Of a stretch of DNA of 64,000 nucleotides, positions 1 to 8,159 are shown piece by piece. Numbering within the stretch: position 1 is the first letter of the stretch; each line of letters begins with the position of its first letter. Source of the stretch: Granulicella sp. dw_53 (GTDB lineage Bacteria; Acidobacteriota; Terriglobia; Terriglobales; Acidobacteriaceae). Location of the stretch: positions 124,001-188,000 of the forward strand of contig NZ_JAAVUR010000006.1 of assembly GCF_018449545.1 (NCBI RefSeq), in the 5' to 3' direction. Made by a program: the position numbers and the translations under genes. The notes under the pieces are model-generated. The model was given only the letters and a program-made list of their open reading frames with translations. It ran no database searches and had not been told where the DNA came from.

Positions 1-1
1 C

Positions 2-748
2 CGGAGAGTCCATCACGGCGCGATCTCTCGCAAGATGCTGCTACTCGCGATCTTAGGAGGGGTCTTCTTCGCGACAGATATCGGGTGCTACAACGTAGCC
101 GTCTTACAGACGGGCGCGGGCAGCGCGACCTTCCTCGGCAACAACGCGCCTCTCATCGTCGGTCTCTTCACCTGGCTGCTGACAAGAAACCTTCCCTCAC
201 GCAGCTTCTGGGTGGCCTTGCTCCTGGGATCGATTGGGGCCTGGTTGATCGTCTACGCCGATCACATCCACGCTCCCGCGAGGACCCGGGGTGATCTGCT
301 TGCCACCTTTGCGTCGGTGTGTTTCGCGCTTTATCTTTTGGTGACGGAACGTGCCCGCGAACAAATGGGAACGCTGACCTTGGTCTCGCTCTCCACCATC
401 GCGAGTACGGTTGTTCTATTTTTGTTTGCGATCGGTACGAAGACCAGCCTGGCGATTCCGTCTGGATCTTCGTTGGCATCGCTGCTGGGCCTAGGCGTCG
501 TCTGCCAGCTCGCCGGATACCTCTGCCTGACGTACGCACTCGGACATCTCCCCGCAACCATCTCGTCCGTGGTTCTGCTGGCCGTCTCACCCCTCACTGC
601 AGTCTGGGCGTTTCTTTGTTTCGGCGAACAAATGACGCCGCTTCAATGGTTCGGAGGATGCCTCATTCTCGCGGCAGTGTGGCTCGCGGGCAAGATGAAG
701 GATAGAGCAGGCCTGCGGCGTGCGCCCACGATTCAGATAGGCGAGTAA
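2..748 (+). CDS. EamA/DMT-family transporter, 5'-truncated by the window edge
   Basis: Integral membrane protein of the drug/metabolite transporter superfamily, expected in the inner membrane; the substrate cannot be told from sequence. The frame is open to the first base of the window, and the residues before the first Met (at 35) read RRVHHGAISRK, a typical loop before a membrane helix, so the true start lies outside the window. About seven or eight hydrophobic helices remain, including the complete second EamA repeat. A full-length member has ten helices and about 290-300 residues, so roughly 50 residues are missing. The C-terminus is short and charged (KMKDRAGLRR), as is usual for a cytoplasmic end. 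The next gene is convergent. Confidence 0.85.
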   Translation, partial: RRVHHGAISRKMLLLAILGGVFFATDIGCYNVAVLQTGAGSATFLGNNAPLIVGLFTWLLTRNLPSRSFWVALLLGSIGAWLIVYADHIHAPARTRGDLLATFASVCFALYLLVTERAREQMGTLTLVSLSTIASTVVLFLFAIGTKTSLAIPSGSSLASLLGLGVVCQLAGYLCLTYALGHLPATISSVVLLAVSPLTAVWAFLCFGEQMTPLQWFGGCLILAAVWLAGKMKDRAGLRRAPTIQIGE

Positions 749-778
749 TCAACGACCGCCAAACTGTATTGGCGCGAG

Positions 779-1203
779 CTACTTGCGCGGCCCGCTCCGA
801 ACAGGCGCCGCAGCCTGGGAGAGCGCGGCCTGCACCGTCTGATCGATAAGGTTAGGGTCATCGACGTTCACGCACCCCTTCTCGCTTACGACGAAGAAGG
901 TCGGAGTATGGTAGACGCCGATGCGTGTCCCAAAGGCTCTGTCCGCGTTCACTTCGCGGGTCAGCGTATCGTTCGGGTCGATCACAAACGGTACGCTCTG
1001 GCCGTGACTTTGAAACCACCTGCGAGTGAAGTTGGAGAGGTCGTCCTTGCTCGCAATCCGCGCCTGCGAGGCGAAGATGTCGCGCCGCTCGGCGGCTTCA
1101 TGAGGAAGGTCTCCTTGTATCTGCCGTTCCCTGAGGAAGTTGGTTGAGCGAAGGAGGGGAGGCAGGCGCAGATCACAAATACCAACGTCAAAAACTTCTT
1201 CAT
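779..1203 (-). pseudogene. Decayed DsbA-like thioredoxin-fold protein (frameshifted, CXXC half missing)
   Basis: Starting at 1203, an ATG opens a clear Sec signal peptide (MKKFLTLVFVICACLPSFAQ). The frame then runs into unrelated Arg/Ser-rich translation. The other frame, open through the same stretch, reads FLRERQIQGDLPHEAAERRD and continues without a stop into a C-terminal thioredoxin-fold half ending at 779, with the cis-proline signature HTPTFFV and an upstream PFVIDP strand. The signal peptide and the fold are therefore in different frames, and no CXXC-containing first beta-alpha-beta unit exists between them. I infer an internal deletion plus frameshift near 1140-1150. Alternatively the C-terminal part (ATG at 985) is expressed alone, which would give a redox-inactive fragment. 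A single sequencing error could explain the frameshift but not the missing active site. Confidence 0.6.
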
Positions 1204-1285
1204 GGATGGAGCCCTCTGGGGACTGATTTTAGCGGTCCACTTGACCGTCGGCGAGCGTCTTTTTATCAGCCTGCTCAGCAGCAGG

Positions 1286-2053
1286 TTACTGCTCGCCCGC
1301 AGCGACGCCTTCGAGGCCGCGCGTAGGATCGAGCAACGCCTCCACCGACTCGCACCACAGCATCTGCCGTCCGAAGACCCACCCGAAGTTGCGGCTGACG
1401 GAATTACCTGCGGATTCCATGGTCGGCTGACGCTCTGCCGGATCGTCCGAGTCGACCTCCAACTCCAGGCTCGTCACCTGCCGTCCCGTAAGCCCGCAGG
1501 GGATGATCCAGTCGAAGTCGCGAAGATCGGTCGTGACGTTCAGAGCAAAGCCGTGCGAGGTGACGCCTTGCGAGACGTGCACGCCGAGCGCCGCGATCTT
1601 CTTCTCGGGAATACTTCCTCCCGCGATCGTCCACACGCCGGTGAGCTTGGGGATGCGCTGGGCCATCACGCCGAAGTCGCCGCAGGTGCGGATCAGAACC
1701 TCTTCCAACAGGCGCATATAGTCCACCGGGCCAAGGTGCGGACCCTTCTTGCCCGGCAGGTCGCCGCGCAGGTCCACGATAGGGTATCCGACCAACTGGC
1801 CAGGGCCGTGATAGGTCACATCGCCGCCGCGGTTGATCTCGTGCAACTCCACTCCCCGGCTGGCGAGAAGCTCGTCGCTGGCGAGGATGTTGGAGCGGTG
1901 GGAGTTGCGTCCCAGGGTGATAACGGGAGGGTGCTCCAGCAGGAGGAGCGTGTCGGCGATGACGTTCTGCTTACGCGCCGCGATGACCTGCTGTTGGATC
2001 GCGAGACCTTCGACGTAAGAGACGCGGCCTAGATGGAGTAAATGAACGAACAT
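1286..2053 (-). CDS. lipB: Lipoyl(octanoyl) transferase LipB
   Basis: Transfers octanoate from octanoyl-ACP to the lipoyl domains of 2-oxoacid dehydrogenase complexes and GcvH, the first step of lipoate biosynthesis in the cytoplasm. The family block RGGDVTYHGPGQLVGYP is present. The two catalytic residues are recognisable as the Lys in KKIAALGVHV and the Cys in WIIPCGLTG. I prefer the ATG at 2053 (MFVHLLHLGRVSY), because it matches where the family begins and clears the upstream PIN gene, which ends at 2059. An upstream TTG at 2083 would add ten residues and overlap that gene. The length of about 255 residues is somewhat longer than the E. coli enzyme, mostly at the C-terminus. lpdA, which encodes a lipoamide-dependent enzyme, lies 0.9 kb upstream. 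Confidence 0.93.
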   Translation of the reverse strand: MFVHLLHLGRVSYVEGLAIQQQVIAARKQNVIADTLLLLEHPPVITLGRNSHRSNILASDELLASRGVELHEINRGGDVTYHGPGQLVGYPIVDLRGDLPGKKGPHLGPVDYMRLLEEVLIRTCGDFGVMAQRIPKLTGVWTIAGGSIPEKKIAALGVHVSQGVTSHGFALNVTTDLRDFDWIIPCGLTGRQVTSLELEVDSDDPAERQPTMESAGNSVSRNFGWVFGRQMLWCESVEALLDPTRGLEGVAAGEQ

Positions 2054-2058
2054 AGGAT

Positions 2059-2490
2059 CTAAGGGACGAGAGGATTCTGCCAACGAAGGCCGGGAAAACG
2101 GGAAAAGTCCGAATCGGTCGTGTAGAGGGTTCCGTCAAACTCCAACACTAAAGCTGCGAGCTGGGCGTCAGTGACGAACCGCCCGTTGGCTTCACTCTCG
2201 ATCAGGATCTCGCGAAGCAACTCCCAGTGAGTTTCGCAGGGCGAGAGCAGGCGAACTGATGGTAGATGAAACCATGTGTCTACGATGTCGATCGCTTCAG
2301 CCATGCTTAGCCGGGCGCCCGGTAACCCAACCTGAGTGAGAATCCGCAGGAAGGCGCTTACGCTTTGGAGCGGAAGCCCCACCTCACGCTCAGTGGATAG
2401 AACAGATTCTAGCCACGCACGAGCCCGGTGATGATTTCCGGCGGCTGGATCGTAAGCATAGATCAGGAGATTGGCATCGATGAGGATCAC
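2059..2490 (-). CDS. PIN-domain (VapC-like) putative toxin ribonuclease
   Basis: 143-residue PIN domain, a metal-dependent RNase fold used by VapC toxins. The acidic active-site set is visible: Asp5 in MILIDANLLIYA, a Glu/Asp cluster in SMAEAIDIVDT, and two C-terminal positions in VTDAQLAALV and TTDSDFSRF. The ATG overlaps the last four bases of the upstream HicB-like gene (ATGA arrangement), which indicates translational coupling, as in type II toxin-antitoxin operons. The gene ends six bases before the preferred lipB start, so lipB may be read through from this operon. Function as a toxin is inferred from the family and layout. Confidence 0.85.
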   Translation of the reverse strand: MILIDANLLIYAYDPAAGNHHRARAWLESVLSTEREVGLPLQSVSAFLRILTQVGLPGARLSMAEAIDIVDTWFHLPSVRLLSPCETHWELLREILIESEANGRFVTDAQLAALVLEFDGTLYTTDSDFSRFPGLRWQNPLVP

Positions 2491-2828
2491 CGGTGTAGAG
2501 GTCCTTCGATCTCCTCGAGCAACAAGCTGACCTTGTCGTAGTTAAGATTCTGGGGAAGACCCGTACGAAGGGGCTTCACGACAAAGGGAGTCATCGGTGC
2601 GGACTTGTTATCGGGAAGAAGCTCTGGAACCGAGATATACCGTACCTTTGTGGACGCGGGTTCTGTGCGATGGGCATCTCTCGTAGCAGCCAGATAGTCG
2701 AGAATTGCAGATTTGATATTCTCGATCGCCTCTTCCTCGGTCTCACCTTGCGACGCGCAACCCGGCAGCTCTGGGCATGCGACAGAGTATCCCTCGCCGA
2801 ATCGAACGAGTTCGACTTTATAGGTCAT
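2487..2828 (-). CDS. HicB-like antitoxin partnered with a PIN toxin
   Basis: 113 residues. The first ~65 match the HicB/UPF0150 partial RNase H-like fold (TYKVELVRFGEGYSVACPE, PGCASQGETEEEAIENIKSAI). The tail has no obvious ribbon-helix-helix or HTH; instead it ends NYDKVSLLLEEIEGPLHR, an amphipathic segment that could be the toxin-binding peptide. The start at 2828 is set by a GGAGGG Shine-Dalgarno sequence six bases upstream; the longer open frame upstream (to 3020) overlaps lpdA antisense and is not credible. HicB proteins usually pair with HicA, whereas here the coupled partner is a PIN protein. The antitoxin role is inferred from operon layout. Confidence 0.82.
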   Translation of the reverse strand: MTYKVELVRFGEGYSVACPELPGCASQGETEEEAIENIKSAILDYLAATRDAHRTEPASTKVRYISVPELLPDNKSAPMTPFVVKPLRTGLPQNLNYDKVSLLLEEIEGPLHR

Positions 2829-2931
2829 CGCACCCTCCAGAGACAGTATAAAAGAAGCGGAAAAAGCCGTATTCAACTGAGGTTTGCAAAGATTGCAAGC
2901 TAATCCACCGAAATGCATCCAGAAACGCAAC

Positions 2932-2958
2932 GAAGCCGAGCACCAAGTGCTCGGCTTC
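2932..2958 (-). terminator. Hairpin terminator downstream of lpdA
   Basis: Perfect 12-bp inverted repeat (GAAGCCGAGCAC and its complement) with a three-base CAA loop, 22 bases past the lpdA stop. Read on the minus strand it is followed by a moderately T-rich stretch. It separates lpdA from the HicB/PIN operon, which lies on the same strand. Confidence 0.7.
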
Positions 2959-2979
2959 GCCGTTACGGACTTGGTTTTC

Positions 2980-4398
2980 CTAAACGTTGATCGGCATGCC
3001 TTCCACGCTGCTGAAGGCATCCAGCAACGCCTCCGCTACTGTCGGATGGGCGTGGATGGTGAACATCATCTCCTCGACCGTCGCCTCCAGCTCGATGGCC
3101 GTAACGGCCTCTGCGATGATCTCGGTCGCATACGGCCCGATGATGTGGACGCCCAGGATCTCGCCGTACTTCGCGTCCGAGACGACCTTCACGAAGCCGT
3201 CGTGCGCATCGACGATCGTCGCCTTGGAGTTGCCGACGAACGGGAACTTGCCGGTCTTCACCTGGTAGCCCTTCTCCTTGGCCTGCGTCTCGGTAAGGCC
3301 GACGCTGGCGATCTGCGGATCCGTATAGGTGCAGCCCGGGATGCGCGTGCGATTGATGGGACGAGCGTACTTGCCGGCGATCTTCGCGGCGACGACCATG
3401 CCAGCCATGCTGCCCACATGCGCCAACTGCGGCAGTCCGCCGACGATATCGCCGATGGCATAGATCCCCGGCTCGGTCGTCTCCATCCACTCATTGGTCA
3501 TGATGAAGCCGCGCTCCGGGGTGATCTTCACCTTATCCAGCCCGATATCGCCGGTGCGAGGCGAGCGTCCGACGGCGACCAGCACCTTCTCCGCCTGCTT
3601 GCTCTGCGGCTTGCCGTTCGCGTCGGTCCATGTGACCAGCGCGCCGTCCTTGTTCTTCTCGATCTTGGTGTCCTTGATGGAGAGGTTCACGTCGATGCCG
3701 CGCTTCTTGTAGAGCCGCAGCAGCTCCTTGCTGATGTCCTCGTCCTCGACAGGAACGACACGCGGAAGCATCTCGAGGATCGTCACCTCGGCGTCGAAGC
3801 TCTTGAAGATCGAGGCAAACTCGACGCCCACAGCGCCCGATCCGATCACCACCAGCGACTTCGGCATCTGCTCGATCTTCAGGATCTCGTAGTTGGTCAG
3901 GATGGTGTCGTCGGCCTTGTAGCCGGGCAGCATACGCGCATCGGAGCCGGTCGCCAGCACCACCTTCTTCGCCTTGATGGTGTCGGTCTTGCCGTCGTTC
4001 AGCTTCACGTCGATGGTGTGGATACCGTCCTTGGCCGACCCGGTCAAGCGGCCATAGCCTTTGATGGCGTTAATCTTGTTCTTCTTCATCAGGAAGTCGA
4101 GACCCTTGGTGTGACGCATGATCACGTCATCCTTGCGCGCCAGAACGCCCTTCCAGTTCAGCTTCGGAGCGGTCACGTCGATTCCGTAGCGGTCGGCGTG
4201 CTTCAGATGGTCCCACAACTCGGCGGTGAAGAGCATCGCCTTGGTAGGAATGCAGCCCCACAGCAGGCAAGTGCCGCCCAGGCGCTCATTTGCATCAATC
4301 AACGCAGTCTTCAGGCCGTACTGCGAGGCGCGAATCGCGCAAGTGTAACCAGCCGGACCACCACCAAGAACCACAACGTCGTAGATCGTATCTGCCAA
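2980..4398 (-). CDS. lpdA: Dihydrolipoyl dehydrogenase (E3)
   Basis: Flavoprotein that reoxidises dihydrolipoamide in the pyruvate and 2-oxoglutarate dehydrogenase complexes and the glycine cleavage system. Visible features: N-terminal FAD-binding VVLGGGPAGYTCAIRA; the redox disulfide in GGTCLLWGCIPTKAM; NAD-binding VIGSGAVGVEFAS; second FAD motif YAIGDIVGG; and the C-terminal HAHPTVAEAL, whose His-Glu pair completes the active site across the dimer. I chose the TTG at 4398 (protein begins ADTIYDVVVLGGG), because GGAG lies six bases upstream; a TTG at 4410 has no such site. About 472 residues, normal for the family. It stands alone with its own terminator and not in an E1/E2 operon. Confidence 0.95.
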   Translation of the reverse strand: MADTIYDVVVLGGGPAGYTCAIRASQYGLKTALIDANERLGGTCLLWGCIPTKAMLFTAELWDHLKHADRYGIDVTAPKLNWKGVLARKDDVIMRHTKGLDFLMKKNKINAIKGYGRLTGSAKDGIHTIDVKLNDGKTDTIKAKKVVLATGSDARMLPGYKADDTILTNYEILKIEQMPKSLVVIGSGAVGVEFASIFKSFDAEVTILEMLPRVVPVEDEDISKELLRLYKKRGIDVNLSIKDTKIEKNKDGALVTWTDANGKPQSKQAEKVLVAVGRSPRTGDIGLDKVKITPERGFIMTNEWMETTEPGIYAIGDIVGGLPQLAHVGSMAGMVVAAKIAGKYARPINRTRIPGCTYTDPQIASVGLTETQAKEKGYQVKTGKFPFVGNSKATIVDAHDGFVKVVSDAKYGEILGVHIIGPYATEIIAEAVTAIELEATVEEMMFTIHAHPTVAEALLDAFSSVEGMPINV

Positions 4399-4516
4399 GA
4401 GAATCTCCAATCCTGAACTTATAGCAACCCTATAATTTTACCTCCGCTGAGAAAAAGCTGGTTTTCGATAGGGAAACTGACTGGCGGACGCCAGGATTTG
4501 GCGCGATACTAGGTTC

Positions 4517-5050
4517 ATGGCGAGCGCTACCCTCATCCCGGTCAGCGAGTACCTGAACACAACCTACAGGCCGGACTGCGACTATATCGACGGCGAAGTA
4601 AGGGAACGGAACGTGGGAGAACGGCCACACGCACTACTGCAGGGAATCTTCTTAGCGATATTCCATGCGAATCGGCGCACTTGGAATATCGTTGTCCTTC
4701 CAGAACAGCGAGTCCAGACCTCGAGAAATCACTACCGAATCCCAGACGTCTGTGTCCTGCGCCGTTCCGACCCCGTCGACGCCATCGTGAAGACCGCCCC
4801 GCTCATCTGCGTCGAGGTGCTGTCGCCCCGCGATACGATGAGCGCGATGCAGGAGCGCGTCGATGACTACGCAAGCATGGGCGTCGAGCACATCTGGCTG
4901 GTCGATCCCGTCAGCCGCCACGCCTACGTCGCTACCCGCGAGGGATTTCAGCAGCCCGCGAATCAGGAGTTCACCGTGCCCGGAACGCCCATCCGCGTTC
5001 CACTCAGCGAGATCTTCGCCGAGTTCGACGAGATGCAGACCCAGTCCTAG
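4517..5050 (+). CDS. Uma2-family (DUF820) restriction-endonuclease-fold protein
   Basis: 177-residue protein of the Uma2/DUF820 family, which has a PD-(D/E)XK nuclease-like fold and no settled role. The expected core is present: the YIDGEVRERNVG entry, RIPDVCVL carrying the Pro-Asp, LICVEVLSP carrying the acidic residue, then DYASMGVEHIWLVDP with the GV.yWlvDP signature. Families of this kind are abundant as singletons in Cyanobacteria and Acidobacteriota. It is divergent from lpdA. No partner gene or methylase is adjacent, so restriction activity is not suggested. Confidence 0.85.
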   Translation: MASATLIPVSEYLNTTYRPDCDYIDGEVRERNVGERPHALLQGIFLAIFHANRRTWNIVVLPEQRVQTSRNHYRIPDVCVLRRSDPVDAIVKTAPLICVEVLSPRDTMSAMQERVDDYASMGVEHIWLVDPVSRHAYVATREGFQQPANQEFTVPGTPIRVPLSEIFAEFDEMQTQS

Positions 5051-5277
5051 CTGCTCCCTCCGCGCCAGTCTCATAAATTATTGCGAAGCTCCCCCTCCCC
5101 ACGAGAGTACCGATCAACGCCAACTGCGGTGCCATGGCAATAACTCCCAACAGGCCCAGCAGCAGCGAGACATGGAAAAGACAAAGCGGCGACATCCAGC
5201 GCTAGACGGCATTCGTCTAAGCCTCTAAAGAGATTCTGCGGAAGGCATACGCCTTTCGCCAGGCCTTGGAGGTTGGA

Positions 5278-6429
5278 GTGTCGGTATACGAAAGTGATCT
5301 ATCGCGGCTCGTCGATGAATTGAATCGTTCCATGCCTGGAACCAAGGCGGATAAGAGGACTTCTCTCGATACGCTCCTCGCCCAGGCCGCTGAACAGAAC
5401 GCCTCCGACATCATCCTCGTCGCCGGCTCTACTGTCACATTGCGGGTGAACGGATCGCTGCTCATAGCGTCCGGCAAGACCCTGTCGCCAGAGGACCTTC
5501 GCAACCTTCTGCTCCCGCTCCTGACCACCGAACAAGCCAGCGAGCTCGATAGCAGCAGAGCCCTGGACTTCTGCTTCGTTCGCGGCTCGACCGGGCGATT
5601 CCGGGCCAATGTTCACTACCAGCGCGGCACCCTCGCGGCGAGCATCCGCGTGCTGCCCGCGCAGATCCCGACCATCGAGTCTCTTCATCTCCCTTCGGTC
5701 CTCGCGCGACTGACCGAACGCCGCCAAGGCCTGGTCCTGCTCACCGGCCCCACCGGATGCGGCAAGACCTCGACGATGGCCGCGCTCATCGACCGCATCA
5801 ACGCCCGCCGCCGCGACCACATCATCACCATCGAAGACCCAGTCGAGTACCAGCACGCGAATCGCAGCTCCATCGTCGAGCAGATCGAGGTCGGCCACGA
5901 CACTCCCAGCTTTCCTCAAGCCGTTCGCGCCGTCCTGCGCCAGAACCCCGACGTGATCCTGGTAGGCGAGATGCGCGACAGCGAGACCATCGCGGCCGCC
6001 CTCACCGCCGCCGAGACCGGACACCTCGTCCTCTCCTCGTTGCACACCAACGACGCCGCCCAGACGATGTCCCGCATCCTTGATAGCTTTCCCGCCAGCA
6101 ACCAGTCTCAGATTCGCCAGCAGCTCTCCCTGGCTCTTCTCGCAGTCATCGCGCAGCAGCTCGTCCCTGCTATCGGCCATGTAGGACGTTATCCCGCCGT
6201 CGAGATCATGATGGCGACTCCCGCGATCCGCAACCTGGTTCGCACCGGCCAGGACCACCAGATCCGTTCCCACATCTCGACAGGCCGCGCAGAGGGCATG
6301 ATGACCATGGACCAATCCCTGGCGGAGCTGGTCCGCGCAGGACGCATCTCACGAGAGACAGCCTCCGCCCACTGCTATCACCCGGAAGAGCTACGCTCCC
6401 ACCTGAACGATCCCATGCTCTCCATGTAA
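5278..6429 (+). CDS. pilT: PilT/PilU-type pilus retraction ATPase (solitary)
   Basis: Cytoplasmic hexameric ATPase of the type II/IV secretion superfamily. N-terminal PAS-like part (residues ~25-130) with ASDIILVAGS; Walker A GPTGCGKT (~156-163); Asp box TIEDPVEY (~183); Walker B VILVGEMRD (~225); His box LSSLHTNDA (~250); and the PilT-type AIRNLVR tail followed by GMMTMDQSLAELVRAGRI. The GTG at 5278 is chosen because GGAGG sits five bases before it; a TTG at 5266 is possible. About 383 residues, usual for PilT. No other pilus gene is nearby, so it either works with pilus genes elsewhere or is a PilT paralogue. Confidence 0.92.
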   Translation: MSVYESDLSRLVDELNRSMPGTKADKRTSLDTLLAQAAEQNASDIILVAGSTVTLRVNGSLLIASGKTLSPEDLRNLLLPLLTTEQASELDSSRALDFCFVRGSTGRFRANVHYQRGTLAASIRVLPAQIPTIESLHLPSVLARLTERRQGLVLLTGPTGCGKTSTMAALIDRINARRRDHIITIEDPVEYQHANRSSIVEQIEVGHDTPSFPQAVRAVLRQNPDVILVGEMRDSETIAAALTAAETGHLVLSSLHTNDAAQTMSRILDSFPASNQSQIRQQLSLALLAVIAQQLVPAIGHVGRYPAVEIMMATPAIRNLVRTGQDHQIRSHISTGRAEGMMTMDQSLAELVRAGRISRETASAHCYHPEELRSHLNDPMLSM

Positions 6430-6508
6430 GACGGCACAAAGGAAAGGGCCGCCGGCAGAATCGCCAACGGCTCTTCACAAGCCCATCATCCTAATGACAG
6501 TACCCGAC

Positions 6509-7336
6509 TCAGAAGTCCGTGGAAGCGGAGAGTGTCTTCCACTGGTCCGTCTCTTTTGCGACGAAGGCGTTCTTTTCAGCGATCGTAGCTAACGCGTCCG
6601 TACCCAGCGGCAGACGCAGCGGCGGATTCGCGGCATTTGCCAACTGCACGAGTGCTGCGCCAATCTTGGTCGGATCGCCGGGCTGCTGATGGTTATGGCC
6701 GACGGCAAACTCACGAATCTTGCCTACGGTTCCCGCATAGTCCGGCATCTGGGTCTTGGTCGAGACCATCGAGCTGGCGTCGAGAAAGTCCGTGCGGAAG
6801 TATCCAGGTTCCACAATCGTCACATGAATCCCCAGCGGCGCGACCTCTGCATGCAGCGCCTCCGAGATTCCCTCCACCGCGAACTTGGTGGAGCTATAGA
6901 CGCCCCACCCAGCCACCGACGCATAGCCACCGATCGAGGAGAGGTTGAAGATGTAGCCCGAACGCCGCTCCCGCATGCTCGGCAGGACCGCCCGCGTTAC
7001 GTTCAACAGACCGAAGACATTGGTCCGGTAGATCTTCTCTACCTCCGTCCCGCTGCTCTCTTCGACTCCTCCCAGCAGCCCGTAGCCTGCGTTATTCACC
7101 AGGACATCGATGCGTCCGAAGTGAGCGAGGGCAAGCTTCACAGCCTCTTGAACTCCCTCCTCGTTCGTTACATCCATCGCGACGTTGAAGACATTGTCTT
7201 GTTTGCCGAGGTAATCCAGAGTCTCGACCTTCCGGGCCGCGGCGACCAACTGGTCCCCAGCGGCTAGAACGGCCTTTGCGATCTCAGCTCCAATTCCTCG
7301 GGAAGCGCCTGTAACCAACCATACTTTCTGCGACAT
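6509..7336 (-). CDS. Short-chain dehydrogenase/reductase
   Basis: Classical SDR of about 275 residues: cofactor loop TGASRGIG (residues ~8-15), NNAGYG, catalytic Ser in NLSSIGG, and YSSTK supplying the Tyr and Lys. An Ala-Ala-Arg after the second strand suggests NADPH preference (inference). The start is the ATG at 7336, which has AGGAGG six bases upstream; an in-frame ATG at 7342 abuts the AGGAGG and is too close. The C-terminal extension (GDPTKIGAALVQLANA...PLRLPLGTDA) resembles the oxidoreductase subgroup often annotated only as SDR. Substrate unknown. Divergent from the SnoaL-like gene. Confidence 0.9.
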   Translation of the reverse strand: MSQKVWLVTGASRGIGAEIAKAVLAAGDQLVAAARKVETLDYLGKQDNVFNVAMDVTNEEGVQEAVKLALAHFGRIDVLVNNAGYGLLGGVEESSGTEVEKIYRTNVFGLLNVTRAVLPSMRERRSGYIFNLSSIGGYASVAGWGVYSSTKFAVEGISEALHAEVAPLGIHVTIVEPGYFRTDFLDASSMVSTKTQMPDYAGTVGKIREFAVGHNHQQPGDPTKIGAALVQLANAANPPLRLPLGTDALATIAEKNAFVAKETDQWKTLSASTDF

Positions 7337-7702
7337 GGACATCCTCCTATAACGAAATATCTTCGATCCCGTCGCCACCATCGATCTGCTCCATGCTCCA
7401 TCTACAACTGCTCGCAAATGGGCATTGGCGCGATCTCAGAAGAATACGTTCAGGGGATCTTCGAGCATGTCGTGGATGGCCTACGCTCGCAAAAAAGCTA
7501 CGCACCGCAGATAAGCGTACCCATCCGAAGAATCCCAGATAACGGGCGAAACGGAAACGCCAACATCTTACTCGTTCCACTGAGCGGGCATCTCTATGGG
7601 CGGAATAAAAGGCGCAAAGACGTGTCCCTACACAATACGCGAGCGCGTAAAACCCACCATGCATCACTGCTTTGAATCACTGGAATGCAGAAAGAGGAAA
7701 AA
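7337..7702. other. Intergenic region between divergent SDR and SnoaL-like genes
   Basis: About 366 bp with no gene I can support. Short frames exist on both strands (for example 7418-7675 plus) but none has a ribosome-binding site, a recognisable domain or a sensible composition. The region must hold both divergent promoters; I see no clear operator palindrome. Confidence 0.5.
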
Positions 7703-8113
7703 ATGTCGTCTGAAATTTTAACCAGCGTCCTCGAAGATTGGGCGAGCCTCTGGTCCACATCCGACGCAGCGGAAAGATTCATCTCCCTCTTCACCGACGA
7801 CTGCGTCTACGAGGATGTGGCGTTGGAACATGTAATGAACGGAAAGAGCGAGATACAGCACTTCTATCAGCAGACCAGAAGTGCCTTCCCCGACTTCAAG
7901 GTCACACTCGAGTCCCAAATGGCCACGGGAAGCCAGGGCGCGGTTCAATGGCTCATGACAGGAACGCAGCTAGGCGACTTCCCTGGAATCCCCGCCACCA
8001 AGAAGTACGTCTCAGTCCGGGGAGCCAGCATCTTTGAACTCCACGAAGGCAAGATCAAAGGCTGCCGGGACTACTACAACCTGGCCGCCATGTTCAAACA
8101 GCTTGGCGTTTAA
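7703..8113 (+). CDS. SnoaL-like (NTF2-fold) protein
   Basis: 136-residue protein of the SnoaL/polyketide-cyclase-like superfamily, a cone-shaped alpha+beta barrel that binds small hydrophobic molecules. The typical pattern is visible: WASLWSTSDAAERFISLFTDDCVYED, then HVMNGKSEIQHFYQQTRSAFPDFKV, then WLMTGTQLGDFPGIPATKKYVSVRGASIFELHEGKI. The preferred start is the ATG at 7703 with GAGG five bases upstream; an ATG at 7685 lies just before. No substrate can be assigned. It converges on hemB and shares a strong hairpin with it. Confidence 0.85.
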   Translation: MSSEILTSVLEDWASLWSTSDAAERFISLFTDDCVYEDVALEHVMNGKSEIQHFYQQTRSAFPDFKVTLESQMATGSQGAVQWLMTGTQLGDFPGIPATKKYVSVRGASIFELHEGKIKGCRDYYNLAAMFKQLGV

Positions 8114-8126
8114 ATCGTCCGCCCAC

Positions 8127-8159
8127 GTAGGTGGTCTTCTTAGAAAGAAGACCACCTAC
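8127..8159. terminator. Shared bidirectional hairpin between SnoaL-like gene and hemB
   Basis: Perfect 15-bp inverted repeat (8127-8141 and 8145-8159) with a three-base AGA loop. It starts 13 bases after the SnoaL-like stop, and its right arm contains the hemB stop codon (8156-8158). The stem is too strong and too well placed between convergent genes to be accidental. It should end transcription from both sides or at least protect both 3' ends. Confidence 0.82.

Noticed and set aside
2884..4416. 510-codon plus-strand open frame antisense to lpdA
   Set aside because: Shadow of a GC-rich gene; no family, no ribosome-binding site, Arg/His/Leu-rich translation typical of antisense frames.
7418..7675. 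85-codon open frame in the SDR/SnoaL intergenic region
   Set aside because: No Shine-Dalgarno site and no recognisable domain; composition does not resemble neighbouring genes.
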